A stretch of DNA of 64,000 nt from Nitrosovibrio sp. Nv4 (GTDB taxonomy: Bacteria; Pseudomonadota; Gammaproteobacteria; Burkholderiales; Nitrosomonadaceae), in contig NZ_OCMZ01000001.1 of the NCBI RefSeq assembly GCF_900215485.1, positions 1,702,274 to 1,766,273 of the forward strand. Direction: 5' to 3'. Positions 17,177 to 25,529 of this stretch are shown piece after piece. The position numbers and the translations under genes are program-made. Every line of letters begins with the position of its first letter. Positions within the stretch are counted from its first letter, which is position 1. The notes below the pieces were generated by a model. The model ran no database searches. It saw only the letters and a program-made list of their open reading frames with translations, and was not told the origin of the DNA.

Positions 17177-19432
17177 ATGACCACTTCTTCGGATATTTTT
17201 AATGCCAGCATTTTGATCGTCGACGACAGGAAGGGTAATGTCGAACTGATCCGCGGCATGTTGTCCAGCGCGGGCTACGCGTCGGTCACCTCTACAGTGA
17301 ATCCGCTTGAGGTTTGCAATCTCCATCGCACCAACCGATACGATCTCATCCTGCTCGATTTGATGATGCCAAAAATGGATGGATTCGAGGTAATGGAAGG
17401 TCTCAAGTTGATCGAATCGGAAATCGAAGGGAAAACCGGGCCGCAAATTGAATCCAGTGGTTGCCTTCCGGTTCTGGTGATCACTGCCCAGCCAGAGCAT
17501 AAAGAGCGTGCGTTGCAGGCCGGAGCTAAAGGTTTCATAACCAAGCCCTTTGATCGGCTCGAGGTATTAACGCATATCCGAGACGTTCTGGAGATCCGGT
17601 TGTTGCAGAAAGAGTTGCAGCAATTTGTTGCAGGTCTGGAAACCACGCTCAGCGAACGGACCGCCCCCTTGCGCGAAACGGAAGAGCTGTTCGATCAGCT
17701 TGCCGGTAATCTTCCTCAAGTCTTCTGGGTTTGGGATATCCATGACGAAACGTTTCGCTATATTAATCCCGCATGGGAAAAAATGACTGGGCTGCGTGTC
17801 GCTCGTGGCGACAAACTGGCGAAATTTTTTGAGGCGGTTCACCCTGAAGATGTGCAGCGTGTTATCCGCGAAACAGGTGAGTTATCGCATGGGGGCGTGG
17901 ACCATGATTACCGGTTGCTGCTTTCGGACAATACAATACGCTGGGTGCGTACACGTACCTTTCCGATAAAGGATTTGGCGGGTGTGCACCGCGTTGTGGG
18001 GATTATGGATGACATCACGCATAGCAAAGAAGCTGATCAGCGGCTACTGCAGCTCGCGCATTATGACGCGCTCACCAATCTTCCCAACCGTAATCTGTTT
18101 GACGAGTCGCTCCGGAAGCTTATCAAGCAAGCAGAAATGAATAACCGGATCATTTCGGTACTATTTCTTGATATTGATAATTTCAAGAATATAAATGACA
18201 CCCTGGGACATGCAATCGGGGATGAGCTGCTGCGTCAGTTCAGTCTTCGTTTATTGGAATGTCTACGTGTTACCGATATGATCGCCCGGGTGGGTGGCGA
18301 TGAGTTCGGGTGCATTCTGGTAACTCCTGACAATTCAGGGAACGCGGGAGTCGTTGCAAGTAAAATCAGAGAAGCATTACGCCGGCCTTTCAGTTTGCAA
18401 GGCCATGAAATCATCGTAACCGCGAGTATTGGAATCAGTGTTTATCCGACAGATTCCCTTGATGCGGATACACTTGCCAAAAATAGCGACATAGCCATGT
18501 ATCGGTCAAAAGAAGCGGGCAGGGATACCTACCGCTTTTTTACGGCCGAAATGAACGCGCGAGCGATCGAAAAGCTTAATCAGGAAAATGCCTTGCGGCA
18601 TGCACTCGATCGAAATGAGTTTGTTTTACATTATCAGCCGAAGGTGGATCTCTCGACGGGCAGGATTACAGGCGTCGAGGCACTGATAAGATGGAAGCGG
18701 CCAGGACACGGATTCATCGCTCCCCTGGAGTTCATATCGGTCCTCGAACAAACCGGATTGATCAATCGGGTGGGGGCCTGGGTTATCGAGAGCGCGTGTA
18801 AACAGATCGCCGAATGGCGGCTTTTGGGGGTTGGAGAAATTCCCGTGTCCGTCAACGTATCCGGCAGGCAGTTTTCACAAGGTACACTAAGCGAGGACGT
18901 TATTCGCGCCACCCGGCAAAACGATGTGCATCCGGAATTGCTCGAATTTGAATTGCAAACCGAAAGGGCGCTTAGAGAGAACAGCATCGATTCTGATTTG
19001 CTGGAACTGGAACTGACTGAAAGTTCTTTGATGACGCATGCAAAAAAAACGACCGGTGTTCTACAGAGGCTTAAGGTGTTGGGGATTCAAATTTCAATTG
19101 ATGATTTTGGGACTGGCTACTCGAGCCTCGCCTACGTAAAGCGGTTTCCAATCGACGTGCTGAAAATTGACCGTTCTTTCATCGCGGAAATCACCACGAA
19201 TCCCGCAGACGCTGCAATTACGACAGCGATCATCGAAATGGCGCATAGTCTTGATGTCAGGGTGGTTGCCGAGGGTGTAGAAACAGTTGAACAACTTGAT
19301 TTTCTACGCGAACGAGGATGTGACGAAATTCAGGGTTACTATTTTGCGCGTCCGCTTCCCGCGAATGAGATTTCCGAATTATTTTTGCATGGAAACAGGT
19401 TTCTCAAGCCGGCGCAATCTCTCATCCTGTAA
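17177..19432 (+). CDS. REC-PAS-GGDEF-EAL cyclic-di-GMP response protein
   Basis: 751 residues. The receiver domain (about 10-130) has the acidic pair 'VDD', phospho-acceptor Asp61 in '[10 protein letters not shown]' and Lys in 'FITKPF'. A PAS domain follows at about 175-285. The GGDEF domain (about 290-455) has an intact 'VGGDEFG' and, five residues before it, an RxxD inhibitory site 'RVTD', so diguanylate cyclase activity and product inhibition are both plausible. The EAL domain (about 475-740) has 'GVEALIRW', 'ELTESSLM' and '[10 protein letters not shown]' intact. About 20 extra residues sit just before ELTES, looking like a diverged duplication of 'LLEFELQTE'/'LLELELTES'. Possibly RpoN-dependent (site at 16840). 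No sensor kinase lies next to it. Confidence 0.93.
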   Translation: MTTSSDIFNASILIVDDRKGNVELIRGMLSSAGYASVTSTVNPLEVCNLHRTNRYDLILLDLMMPKMDGFEVMEGLKLIESEIEGKTGPQIESSGCLPVLVITAQPEHKERALQAGAKGFITKPFDRLEVLTHIRDVLEIRLLQKELQQFVAGLETTLSERTAPLRETEELFDQLAGNLPQVFWVWDIHDETFRYINPAWEKMTGLRVARGDKLAKFFEAVHPEDVQRVIRETGELSHGGVDHDYRLLLSDNTIRWVRTRTFPIKDLAGVHRVVGIMDDITHSKEADQRLLQLAHYDALTNLPNRNLFDESLRKLIKQAEMNNRIISVLFLDIDNFKNINDTLGHAIGDELLRQFSLRLLECLRVTDMIARVGGDEFGCILVTPDNSGNAGVVASKIREALRRPFSLQGHEIIVTASIGISVYPTDSLDADTLAKNSDIAMYRSKEAGRDTYRFFTAEMNARAIEKLNQENALRHALDRNEFVLHYQPKVDLSTGRITGVEALIRWKRPGHGFIAPLEFISVLEQTGLINRVGAWVIESACKQIAEWRLLGVGEIPVSVNVSGRQFSQGTLSEDVIRATRQNDVHPELLEFELQTERALRENSIDSDLLELELTESSLMTHAKKTTGVLQRLKVLGIQISIDDFGTGYSSLAYVKRFPIDVLKIDRSFIAEITTNPADAAITTAIIEMAHSLDVRVVAEGVETVEQLDFLRERGCDEIQGYYFARPLPANEISELFLHGNRFLKPAQSLIL

Positions 19433-19555
19433 TGGATGCCAGACTATTTGATTGATACGATAACCCTGCATAAGGCCCGGTTAATATATTGTCATATGAT
19501 CGAGTAAGGCAGGGCAGGCTGGACAGCCAGTATTCAAAAAGCGTGCGGTTAGCTT

Positions 19556-19714
19556 GCAGCCTGTCGGACTTAAAGGAAATCGGCTGCAAAAGCATATGGC
19601 TGGTCCATATTTCGCCGCTTTTTCCAATAGAATAACTATTGGCCTTCAAAACCCTCAAAATCTGTCCTCACCCAGTCACTTTTTCGCTTCGATTCTTCAA
19701 GTCCGACAGGCTGC
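19556..19714. repeat. 159-bp segment bounded by 20-bp inverted repeats
   Basis: GCAGCCTGTCGGACTTAAAG at 19556-19575 and its inverse with one mismatch at 19695-19714. The interior is about 120 bases with no gene. I see no clear target duplication. It lies in the 376-base gap between the cyclic-di-GMP gene and the metallo-beta-lactamase gene. The rest of that gap shows nothing recognisable. Confidence 0.65.
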
Positions 19715-19808
19715 CAGGAAGAGCAATGCGCTGTTGAGGCAGAATCGGATAGAATATACCTTCATACGCTCCAGAGCGCCTCTCAAAAATTTCTCTTTTT
19801 CACCAAGC

Positions 19809-20576
19809 ATGCGCTTTGCCTGTTTAGGTAGCGGTTCACAGGGTAACGGTCTTGTCGTCGAGGTGGCGGATACCCGATTACTACTGGATTGTGGATTTAC
19901 GCTCAAGGAAACCATTATTCGTCTCTCCCGGCTCGGCCTAGAGCCCGGCATGATCGACGCAATCGTGGTGACTCACGAGCATAGCGATCATATCTGCGGG
20001 GTAGCGCGGTTCGCGCGCAAATTCGGTACTCCGGTATGGTTGACCCACGGTACGTTGCGCAGCGTGGAGAAGAAGTTTGATCTGTTACCCATGCTTAACA
20101 TTATAGGGGGGTACCAGCGATTTTCCATTGGAGATATCGAGATCGAGCCTTATCCGGTTCCGCATGATGCCCAGGAACCGGCACAATTTGTATTCGGTGA
20201 TGGCGCGTTGCGACTGGGCGTATTGACCGATACCGGTTGTTCGACACCCCACATCGAATCGATCCTGAGTCACTGCCACGCACTTGTGCTGGAATGCAAT
20301 CATGATGCGCAGATGCTCGCGAACAGCAATTATCCCCACAGCCTCAAGCAACGTGTTGGAGGGCGTTTTGGTCACCTTGAGAACTCTGCCTCAGCGAATC
20401 TTCTAGCAAGTCTCGATTGCAGCCGTCTTCAGCACGTAATTGCCGCTCATCTGAGCCAGAAAAACAATACTCCACTGCTTGCTCAGACTATGTTGAGCCG
20501 TGCGTTAAACTGTGGAATAGACTGGATCGGTGTTGCCGACCAGAGTGATGGTTTCGGCTGGCGTCAGCTGATCTGA
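19809..20576 (+). CDS. MBL-fold metallohydrolase (YycJ/WalJ-like)
   Basis: 255 residues from ATG 19809, chosen because 'MRFACLGSGSQGNGLVVEV' is the normal family N-terminus; the frame continues upstream but through the inverted-repeat segment. The metal-binding 'THEHSDH' is at 55-61, 'PVPHDA' and 'LTDTGC' provide further ligands, and 'HVIAAHLSQKNN' lies near the end. Members are thought to be nucleases or phosphodiesterases; the substrate is not known here. A strong terminator follows the gene. Confidence 0.88.
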   Translation: MRFACLGSGSQGNGLVVEVADTRLLLDCGFTLKETIIRLSRLGLEPGMIDAIVVTHEHSDHICGVARFARKFGTPVWLTHGTLRSVEKKFDLLPMLNIIGGYQRFSIGDIEIEPYPVPHDAQEPAQFVFGDGALRLGVLTDTGCSTPHIESILSHCHALVLECNHDAQMLANSNYPHSLKQRVGGRFGHLENSASANLLASLDCSRLQHVIAAHLSQKNNTPLLAQTMLSRALNCGIDWIGVADQSDGFGWRQLI

Positions 20577-20589
20577 TTCGCACCGGCAC

Positions 20590-20619
20590 AAAAAAGCCGC
20601 CCTGCGGGGCGGCTTTTTT
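20590..20619. terminator. Bidirectional intrinsic terminator
   Basis: GCCGCCC-TGCG-GGGCGGC flanked by A6 and T6, immediately after the MBL gene on the plus strand. By symmetry it also serves leftward transcription from the first small lipoprotein gene. Confidence 0.93.
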
Positions 20620-20638
20620 GGCATTCCGGGATTATTTT

Positions 20639-20668
20639 CAGCCCCTTCCCCGCTGAAATCCGGGGCTG
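20639..20668 (-). terminator. Hairpin downstream of the first small lipoprotein gene
   Basis: CAGCCCC at 20639-20645 pairs with GGGGCTG at 20662-20668, about 35 bases past the stop codon of the leftward lipoprotein gene. No T-run follows, so termination may rely on the stronger site at 20590-20619. Confidence 0.35.
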
Positions 20669-20701
20669 TTACTGAAATTCGGTTTGAGAACGTCCGTCTT
20701 A

Positions 20702-20884
20702 TTATTCTTTGGCCTCAGCGGGGGCAGTCTCATCTGATGGGGCAGCAGGCTTATCCGAGGCACCGGATGGCGAAGTAATTTTTGCGAAGTTCCCTTTTTC
20801 CTGTTCGGGAAGCGCCTGGTTCGGCTTACCACAGGCAGTCACCGTTATGGCAGCCAAGATAGCAGCGAGGAGCGTGCGTTTCAT
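20702..20884 (-). CDS. Small lipoprotein, paralogue 1
   Basis: 60 residues: a lipoprotein signal 'MKRTLLAAILAAITVTAC' with the lipid-modified Cys18, then a Pro/Ala/Glu/Ser-rich mature part starting 'CGKPNQALPEQ'. The mature protein has no recognisable domain. It shares 'ACxxPxQALPE' with the next gene to the right. Ribosome binding site AGAGGT lies about 9 bases upstream of the ATG. Confidence 0.75.
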   Translation of the reverse strand: MKRTLLAAILAAITVTACGKPNQALPEQEKGNFAKITSPSGASDKPAAPSDETAPAEAKE

Positions 20885-21013
20885 TATCTATTACCTCTAA
20901 GTTATTTGTAACAAAGCGTTAATTATATAATGAAACGCCCGCGTCGTTCAACTGCAAGCTTGAGAATGAGGTTGATGCCGAAGTTATTGCATTCTTTAAA
21001 GCCTTTAAAGCAA

Positions 21014-21045
21014 TAAAAAAAGCCATCCCTGAGGATGGCTTTTTT
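21014..21045. terminator. Intrinsic terminator after lipoprotein paralogue 2
   Basis: AGCCATCC-CTGA-GGATGGCT with A7 on one side and T6 on the other, 20 bases past the stop of the leftward gene 21376-21065. Confidence 0.92.
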
Positions 21046-21064
21046 GCCACGTACTATTTTTTTA

Positions 21065-21376
21065 TTAATGACCTGCGGGGATGGCGCTTTGTCCCGGCGG
21101 GAGGGGATTGCCATTGCCATCAAGCGCGTGTCCAGGAAGAACAGCTTGCCCGGAGTATTCATCTTCCTCTGCAGCCGGTGCGGCGGAAACCTTATCGTCC
21201 GGAGCCTTAGTGGCTGGTGCTTCTGCACCGGCGGGACCACGTTCTTGATCCAAGGTTGTACCTTCTTCGGTTCTGGTTCCGTAAGTCGTCGAATTCTCGG
21301 GCAGTGCTTGTTTTGGTCTGTCGCATGCCGTGAGGGCAAGTGCCATCAAAGCGGCGGCAAGGAGTGAAAGTTTCAT
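21065..21376 (-). CDS. Small lipoprotein, paralogue 2
   Basis: 103 residues with signal 'MKLSLLAAALMALALTAC' and 'CDRPKQALPE' at the mature N-terminus. The remainder is an unstructured-looking Ala/Glu/Pro-rich chain ending in 'GNGNPLPPGQSAIPAGH'. It is the longest of four neighbours that share the signal peptide but hardly anything else. It has its own terminator, and an AAGGA site lies upstream of the ATG. Function unknown. Confidence 0.75.
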   Translation of the reverse strand: MKLSLLAAALMALALTACDRPKQALPENSTTYGTRTEEGTTLDQERGPAGAEAPATKAPDDKVSAAPAAEEDEYSGQAVLPGHALDGNGNPLPPGQSAIPAGH

Positions 21377-21544
21377 TATAGGGGCGTCCTTAAATAAAAT
21401 GGAAATAGGTTGTGACGGGTCATATTATATAGCAAAAATAACCCTGACCAATCGAAATTTGCGAAACTTGTCGTTGAGTTCGGCAATTTATCGGGTTTAA
21501 TCGGTCAATAAAAAAGAGCAATAAAAACTAGCTATCGCTGTCAA

Positions 21545-21757
21545 TTACGTACCGGGTGCTTCTTTCTTGACTCCAGCACTGCCTGCATCCTGAGTACCTG
21601 CCGCCTCATCGCCAGGTTTATCAAGATCGTCAAAATTTGGTGCCGATTCACGTTCAACCGAAGCAGAGGGGGGCGGCTTGTCCATAGGATGTTTTTTGTA
21701 TTCACAAGCGGTCAGCGTCAATGCCATCACGGCAACAGCAAGGAGAGAGTATTTCAT
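21545..21757 (-). CDS. Small lipoprotein, paralogue 3
   Basis: 70 residues with signal 'MKYSLLAVAVMALTLTAC' and a short, acidic, Pro-rich mature part. The signal peptide is almost identical in protein sequence to those of the genes on both sides, whereas the mature part is unrelated. AGGA lies about 10 bases upstream of the ATG. I see no clear terminator directly after it. Confidence 0.72.
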   Translation of the reverse strand: MKYSLLAVAVMALTLTACEYKKHPMDKPPPSASVERESAPNFDDLDKPGDEAAGTQDAGSAGVKKEAPGT

Positions 21758-21860
21758 TATTTAGCCATCCTATCGTTTCAGAGAAGTTCCATAGTGTAAC
21801 AAAAGCGTTTGTGTCATTCAAATCGAGGATACGTTGAACGACTTCCTCCGGAAAGATCCG

Positions 21861-21893
21861 AAAAAAAAGCCGCCCCGAAGGACGGCGTTTTTT
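21861..21893 (-). terminator. Intrinsic terminator after lipoprotein paralogue 4
   Basis: On the minus strand GCCGTCC-TTCG-GGGCGGC (one G-U pair, UUCG tetraloop) followed by T8. It lies about 20 bases past the stop of the leftward gene 22145-21912. Confidence 0.9.
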
Positions 21894-21911
21894 AAAGCAT
21901 GCTTGTTGACA

Positions 21912-22145
21912 TTAGTACTTGGGTTCTTCTTTCGGCGGTTCATTTTTCTTTGCCTCCGTCCCAGCAGCTTCAGATTCTTTCTGTGCTGCTTCAATATCTG
22001 CATCACTAAGCTGTCCTTCACGTTTTTCCCAGAGGCTGGGAGGGTATTGCCCCGGTTTCCCTTCACCAGGTTTTTTCTCTCTCATTTGGTCACACGCGGT
22101 TAATGATAGTGTTATCAGGGCGGCAGCGAGGAGCGAGTACTTCAT
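21912..22145 (-). CDS. Small lipoprotein, paralogue 4
   Basis: 77 residues: signal 'MKYSLLAAALITLSLTAC', then a charged, Lys/Glu/Pro-rich mature part ('CDQMREKKPGEGKPGQYPP'). A good AAGGAG site precedes the ATG. The 356 bases to its right (22146-22501) contain no gene I can support; the one long frame there runs into the roxA antisense strand. Confidence 0.75.
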   Translation of the reverse strand: MKYSLLAAALITLSLTACDQMREKKPGEGKPGQYPPSLWEKREGQLSDADIEAAQKESEAAGTEAKKNEPPKEEPKY

Positions 22146-22501
22146 TTTTTTAATCTCCTTTATAGATTTATAACGAACAACAAGTAATTATCAAACATTT
22201 CGGCCATTCAAATTTTGAGAGACCACCTATTCTATATAGCCACTATCTTAATAGCAGAATTAATAAATGTTGTCTAGTCGTTGTATCCCGGAGCCGAAAT
22301 TAATAACAGTAATTCTCCTGAAACCGGCCGCTGTCAACTCATTCAGAACCGCGGCTAAACATTTGTCGCTACGAATTGTGTCTCTGGAAATAGGCCTCTA
22401 TGAAAATTTAAAGACCCTGGCAAAAACCATCCGGACTTCTCACCCTGTAACTGAGAAAAGCAGAATTGACGAAATCTGCTGCAGGTATCACTCCCATACG
22501 T

Positions 22502-23617
22502 TCATATTTCAACATAACCATAAAGATACCATTGATAAAGAAGGGCAAGAGACTCGTCATCGAGATCTTCTGCAGTTGGCAACGCAAGGCAATCAGCTAA
22601 TTTTCCCAATAATCGGCGTGCCTGGAAGCCAACCGTATAGGCGTCGCCATTCAGAAAAATACTTTTTCCGCTGCATAGCATCCTGCTTTTAAGATCCAGT
22701 TGTAGTTTTCCGTCTCTAACCTGATATACGAACGCTTGTTGCGTCATGGGTTGTGATGGCGGTGTAAAAAAAACATGAGGTTTAGGTTCGGTGAGATAGA
22801 TTCCCAGAAAACATTCTATATCAGCACAACTCCATTTGATTTTATCAAGCGCGGCGCCCACCTGGCGCAACATGTCCGGACTAATGCGACCAGGGCGGGA
22901 TTGAAAGCTGATGTCGGGGTCGTGATACATGCCTTCAATCACGCTATTGTCTTGCAGATAAATGAGAAACTGAGTAGCGAGCTCCTGATATGCAGGAGCC
23001 CGAAAGCCAATGGAATAGGTCATGCAGCGATCTGCCGCCACACCGTTGTGTGCGTAGCCCGGCGGTAGATACAGCATATCGCCCGGTTCCAACATCCATT
23101 CCTGCTCCGGCCTGAAATCACACAAGATTTTTAATGGTTCATCCTTGATCAGGGTCTTATCCTGCTGGGCTGATATCTGCCAATACCTGCTCCCCATACC
23201 CTGCAGTAAAAACACATCGTATGAATCGAAATGGGGCCCTACCCCTCCCTCCTCGGGCGCATAGCTCACCATTAGATCATCGAGCCGAGCATGCGGGATA
23301 AAATTGAATTTCAGCAGCAATTCGCGGGCTTCGGGCAGAAAGTGGTTGACATCCTGTACCAGCAGTGTCCAGTTTTTCTTTGGCAGACGCGAAAAAATGC
23401 GAGATGTGAAAGGACCATGTCTGACCTCCCATTTTCCATTCTTTTGCGTAATCAGCCGCGATTGCGCATCGTCGCGGCAGGCGAGACCGATAAGGTCCGT
23501 GGGAGTCAGAAGCCCCTGAAATCCCGGTAGGGCTCCACGTATGAGCAGAGGCTTTTTCTGCCAGTAATCTCGGAGAAAATTCCTGGGGGAAATATTCCCC
23601 AGCAGCTTGGTTTTCAT
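22502..23617 (-). CDS. roxA: JmjC/cupin ribosomal oxygenase (RoxA/YcfD-like)
   Basis: Fe(II)/2-oxoglutarate dioxygenase; the E. coli relative hydroxylates an Arg of ribosomal protein uL16. The metal ligands are HxD at about 129-131 ('GPHFDSYDVFLLQG') and His190 in 'LPPGYAHNGVA'. A C-terminal winged-helix-like region follows (about 250-371), as in YcfD. I start at ATG 23617 ('MKTKLLGN'), 371 residues; an in-frame TTG at 23638 would add seven residues. It is the last host gene before the prophage. Confidence 0.88.
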   Translation of the reverse strand: MKTKLLGNISPRNFLRDYWQKKPLLIRGALPGFQGLLTPTDLIGLACRDDAQSRLITQKNGKWEVRHGPFTSRIFSRLPKKNWTLLVQDVNHFLPEARELLLKFNFIPHARLDDLMVSYAPEEGGVGPHFDSYDVFLLQGMGSRYWQISAQQDKTLIKDEPLKILCDFRPEQEWMLEPGDMLYLPPGYAHNGVAADRCMTYSIGFRAPAYQELATQFLIYLQDNSVIEGMYHDPDISFQSRPGRISPDMLRQVGAALDKIKWSCADIECFLGIYLTEPKPHVFFTPPSQPMTQQAFVYQVRDGKLQLDLKSRMLCSGKSIFLNGDAYTVGFQARRLLGKLADCLALPTAEDLDDESLALLYQWYLYGYVEI

Positions 23618-23781
23618 AGCAGATTCCAGGCGCTGCAAGCGCTATCGTTAAAACCGGCCTTGCCTGCCAAATCAACGTGCCAGATTGGAAAGCTCAAGCG
23701 CAAGATCAGGCGCAGATCAGCCGTTCAGCTTATCTGCCTCGCATGAACATCTTGTCGAGATCCGTGAGGCTGATTTCGAAC

Positions 23782-23816
23782 CACTTAACATGTTGTGATT
23801 TTACAATCACTTAACA
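23782..23816. promoter_or_regulatory. Repeats upstream of the integrase (possible arm or att region)
   Basis: CACTTAACA occurs twice in the same direction (23782-23790 and 23808-23816). Between them is GTTGTGATTTTACAATC (23792-23808), which shares its first 11 bases with the phage operators. GTGAT and ATCAC also form a short hairpin here. Candidate integrase arm sites, attachment core or operator. Confidence 0.4.
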
Positions 23817-23835
23817 ATTTCAGGTGGTGCAGGGG

Positions 23836-23865
23836 TTGACAGTGATGTATCAGTAACACTATGAT
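23836..23865 (+). promoter_or_regulatory. Integrase promoter
   Basis: TTGACA (23836-23841), 18-base spacer, TATGAT (23860-23865). The transcript would start near 23872, and AGGAG at 23904-23908 precedes the integrase ATG. Confidence 0.7.
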
Positions 23866-23917
23866 GCGATTCGCACAATATTGATTCTCGAAAAACACGA
23901 CTCAGGAGCGACTTGAA

Positions 23918-25066
23918 ATGAAACTCACGAACACTGCAATCGACGCATTGGATGCCGGAAAAACCATACGAGACGACGCGGTAAAAGGGCTGCATGTTAT
24001 CAACAAGAACGGCAGCAAGGGCTTTTATATGTACTACCGGACAAAGCTCGGCGACGAGCGGCGGCCAAAGCTCGGCGTGTATGGGATTATAACACTCGCG
24101 CAGGCGCGGGATATGGGCCGTGACATCTTGGCGGAAGTAGCCTTGGGCAACGACCCTAAAGCGGCGAGGGACCGTGAGAAGGGTGAGCCCACCATGGACG
24201 CCCTGTTTGATTACTGCATGAAAGAAGTGTGGAACAAAGGGCGCGCTTGGGACAAACAGATAGGGTGGGCTTACAATGCCCATGTTCGATCACGCCTGGG
24301 CAAAATGCGTGTGCGGGCGGTGGGCTACCAAGACGTGTTAAACCTTCGCAACACAATGAAGAAGTCACCATACGCGGCGAATCGGATCGTCACCTTCATA
24401 TCCAAAATGTTGAGCACGGCCGAGCGCTTGGGCTGGCGCGCTGCCGGGTCCAACCCGTGTACCCTGGTTGAGAGATTCCCCGAGCGAAAGAGACGCCGCT
24501 ACGCAACGCCAGCGGAACTTGTCGCAATATCCAGGCTGCTTGATGCAGAATCCGAAAGAAACCTGCGGTCGGTCGCGTTCATATATTTGATCATGTTCTC
24601 AGGCGCTCGGCCTTCCGAGATCGCAAAAGCGTTGCCGTCGCAGATCGAGCGCATAGAGAAGGATGGGTCTGTCCACGGTATCCTGCGGCTGCACGGTAAA
24701 ACATCGGACAGCACAGGCCACGACAGGGTGGTGTTCCTGCCCCCGCAGGCCATGCGCGTGATAGACAAGCTACCTAAGAACCTCGGAACCATCACAGGCC
24801 TTGCGGCGGCGCCTACGGCGTTGTGGGCTCGGATACGTAAGGCTGCGGGTTGCGAAGATTTGTGGGCGCGGGACCTGCGGCGCACATTCGCCACCGTTGG
24901 ATTTTCAGCGGGGGAGAATGCGGGCATGGTTGGGGAGTTGCTTGGGCACCAGTCCGCGCAGACCACGAAGATATACGCGAAGCTGATGGAGGATCCCGCT
25001 ATGGCTTCCAGTGCCCGGATCGCTGACCGGATGGAGAAGCTGCTTACTTCTTCACAGCCTCAATAA
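23918..25066 (+). CDS. int: Tyrosine recombinase (phage integrase)
   Basis: 382 residues. The N-terminal arm-binding domain of the P4-integrase kind covers about 1-80 ('KGLHVINKNGSKGFYMYYR', 'RPKLGVYGIITLAQARDMG'). A SAM-like core-binding domain follows to about 185. The catalytic domain has Arg in 'FSGARPSEIAKAL' (about 230), 'DLRRTFATVGFSAG' in place of the usual HxxR box, 'LLGHQSAQTTKIYAKL' and the nucleophile Tyr at about 352. It probably mediates insertion and excision at an att site just upstream. Its last 23 bases overlap the end of the convergent Rz1 gene. Confidence 0.94.
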   Translation: MKLTNTAIDALDAGKTIRDDAVKGLHVINKNGSKGFYMYYRTKLGDERRPKLGVYGIITLAQARDMGRDILAEVALGNDPKAARDREKGEPTMDALFDYCMKEVWNKGRAWDKQIGWAYNAHVRSRLGKMRVRAVGYQDVLNLRNTMKKSPYAANRIVTFISKMLSTAERLGWRAAGSNPCTLVERFPERKRRRYATPAELVAISRLLDAESERNLRSVAFIYLIMFSGARPSEIAKALPSQIERIEKDGSVHGILRLHGKTSDSTGHDRVVFLPPQAMRVIDKLPKNLGTITGLAAAPTALWARIRKAAGCEDLWARDLRRTFATVGFSAGENAGMVGELLGHQSAQTTKIYAKLMEDPAMASSARIADRMEKLLTSSQPQ

Positions 25067-25328
25067 GAGCCGCCTTCCCCATGGCGCAGTTGTTGTACAG
25101 TTCGCCGACCTCAACGAACTTCCTTACAATGGCTGCGCCAGTTTTATTTTCCAGTGGCGTCAGGGGCGGGCAGGGGCTTAACAGGTTCGCCGGTATGTAG
25201 TTTGCCCGCGATGGCTTCGTTGATGAGGCGCAACCCGTCATCGTCAACACACTCACGCAGATACACAGCGCGCTCAACAAGCCGCGGGATTCTTTTTTCA
25301 ATGGTTTTGTAAACGATTTTGCTTTCAC
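25044..25328 (-). CDS. Outer membrane spanin Rz1 (lipoprotein)
   Basis: 94 residues with a lipoprotein signal ('LLSALCICVSVLTMTGC', lipobox LTMTGC) and a short Pro-rich mature part ('CPPLTPLEN'). It begins inside the Rz gene in another frame and extends past it, the classic arrangement of o-spanins. With Rz it would fuse inner and outer membranes in the last step of lysis. Its 3' end overlaps the integrase gene end on the opposite strand. Confidence 0.82.
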   Translation of the reverse strand: MKAKSFTKPLKKESRGLLSALCICVSVLTMTGCASSTKPSRANYIPANLLSPCPPLTPLENKTGAAIVRKFVEVGELYNNCAMGKAALIEAVKK

Positions 25329-25518
25329 CTTTAGATACCTCCAACGCTGCCGATAATTGGTTCATGCCCAGGACGGCCGTTTCAAAATCCTCAAGCGCCA
25401 CCCGGTCATCCTTCGCCGCTCTTGCCTCGTAGTGGTCCGATGTAACTTTCCAACTGGCCGCAGCGCCAGCCCCGAATATCAGGGCCGCGACCAGTCCATA
25501 CCACGCTAAAAGTGGCAT
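25144..25518 (-). CDS. Inner membrane spanin Rz
   Basis: 124 residues: one N-terminal transmembrane segment ('LLAWYGLVAALIFGAGAAA'), then a long charged helix (about 25-95) and a Pro-rich tail. Topology and position, last in the lysis cassette and overlapping Rz1, identify it as the i-spanin rather than detailed similarity. It follows the phosphoesterase gene by 11 bases. Confidence 0.8.
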   Translation of the reverse strand: MPLLAWYGLVAALIFGAGAAASWKVTSDHYEARAAKDDRVALEDFETAVLGMNQLSAALEVSKGESKIVYKTIEKRIPRLVERAVYLRECVDDDGLRLINEAIAGKLHTGEPVKPLPAPDATGK

Positions 25519-25529
25519 ACGCCAATCTC

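Noticed and set aside
22267..22692. Open frame of 141 codons on the plus strand
   Set aside because: Its 3' half is antisense to roxA, with no ribosome binding site and no protein-like motifs; most likely a shadow.
23639..23917. tRNA gene as integration site
   Set aside because: No cloverleaf or CCA-ended tRNA 3' end could be found between roxA and int; the attachment site must be something else or lies partly outside the window.
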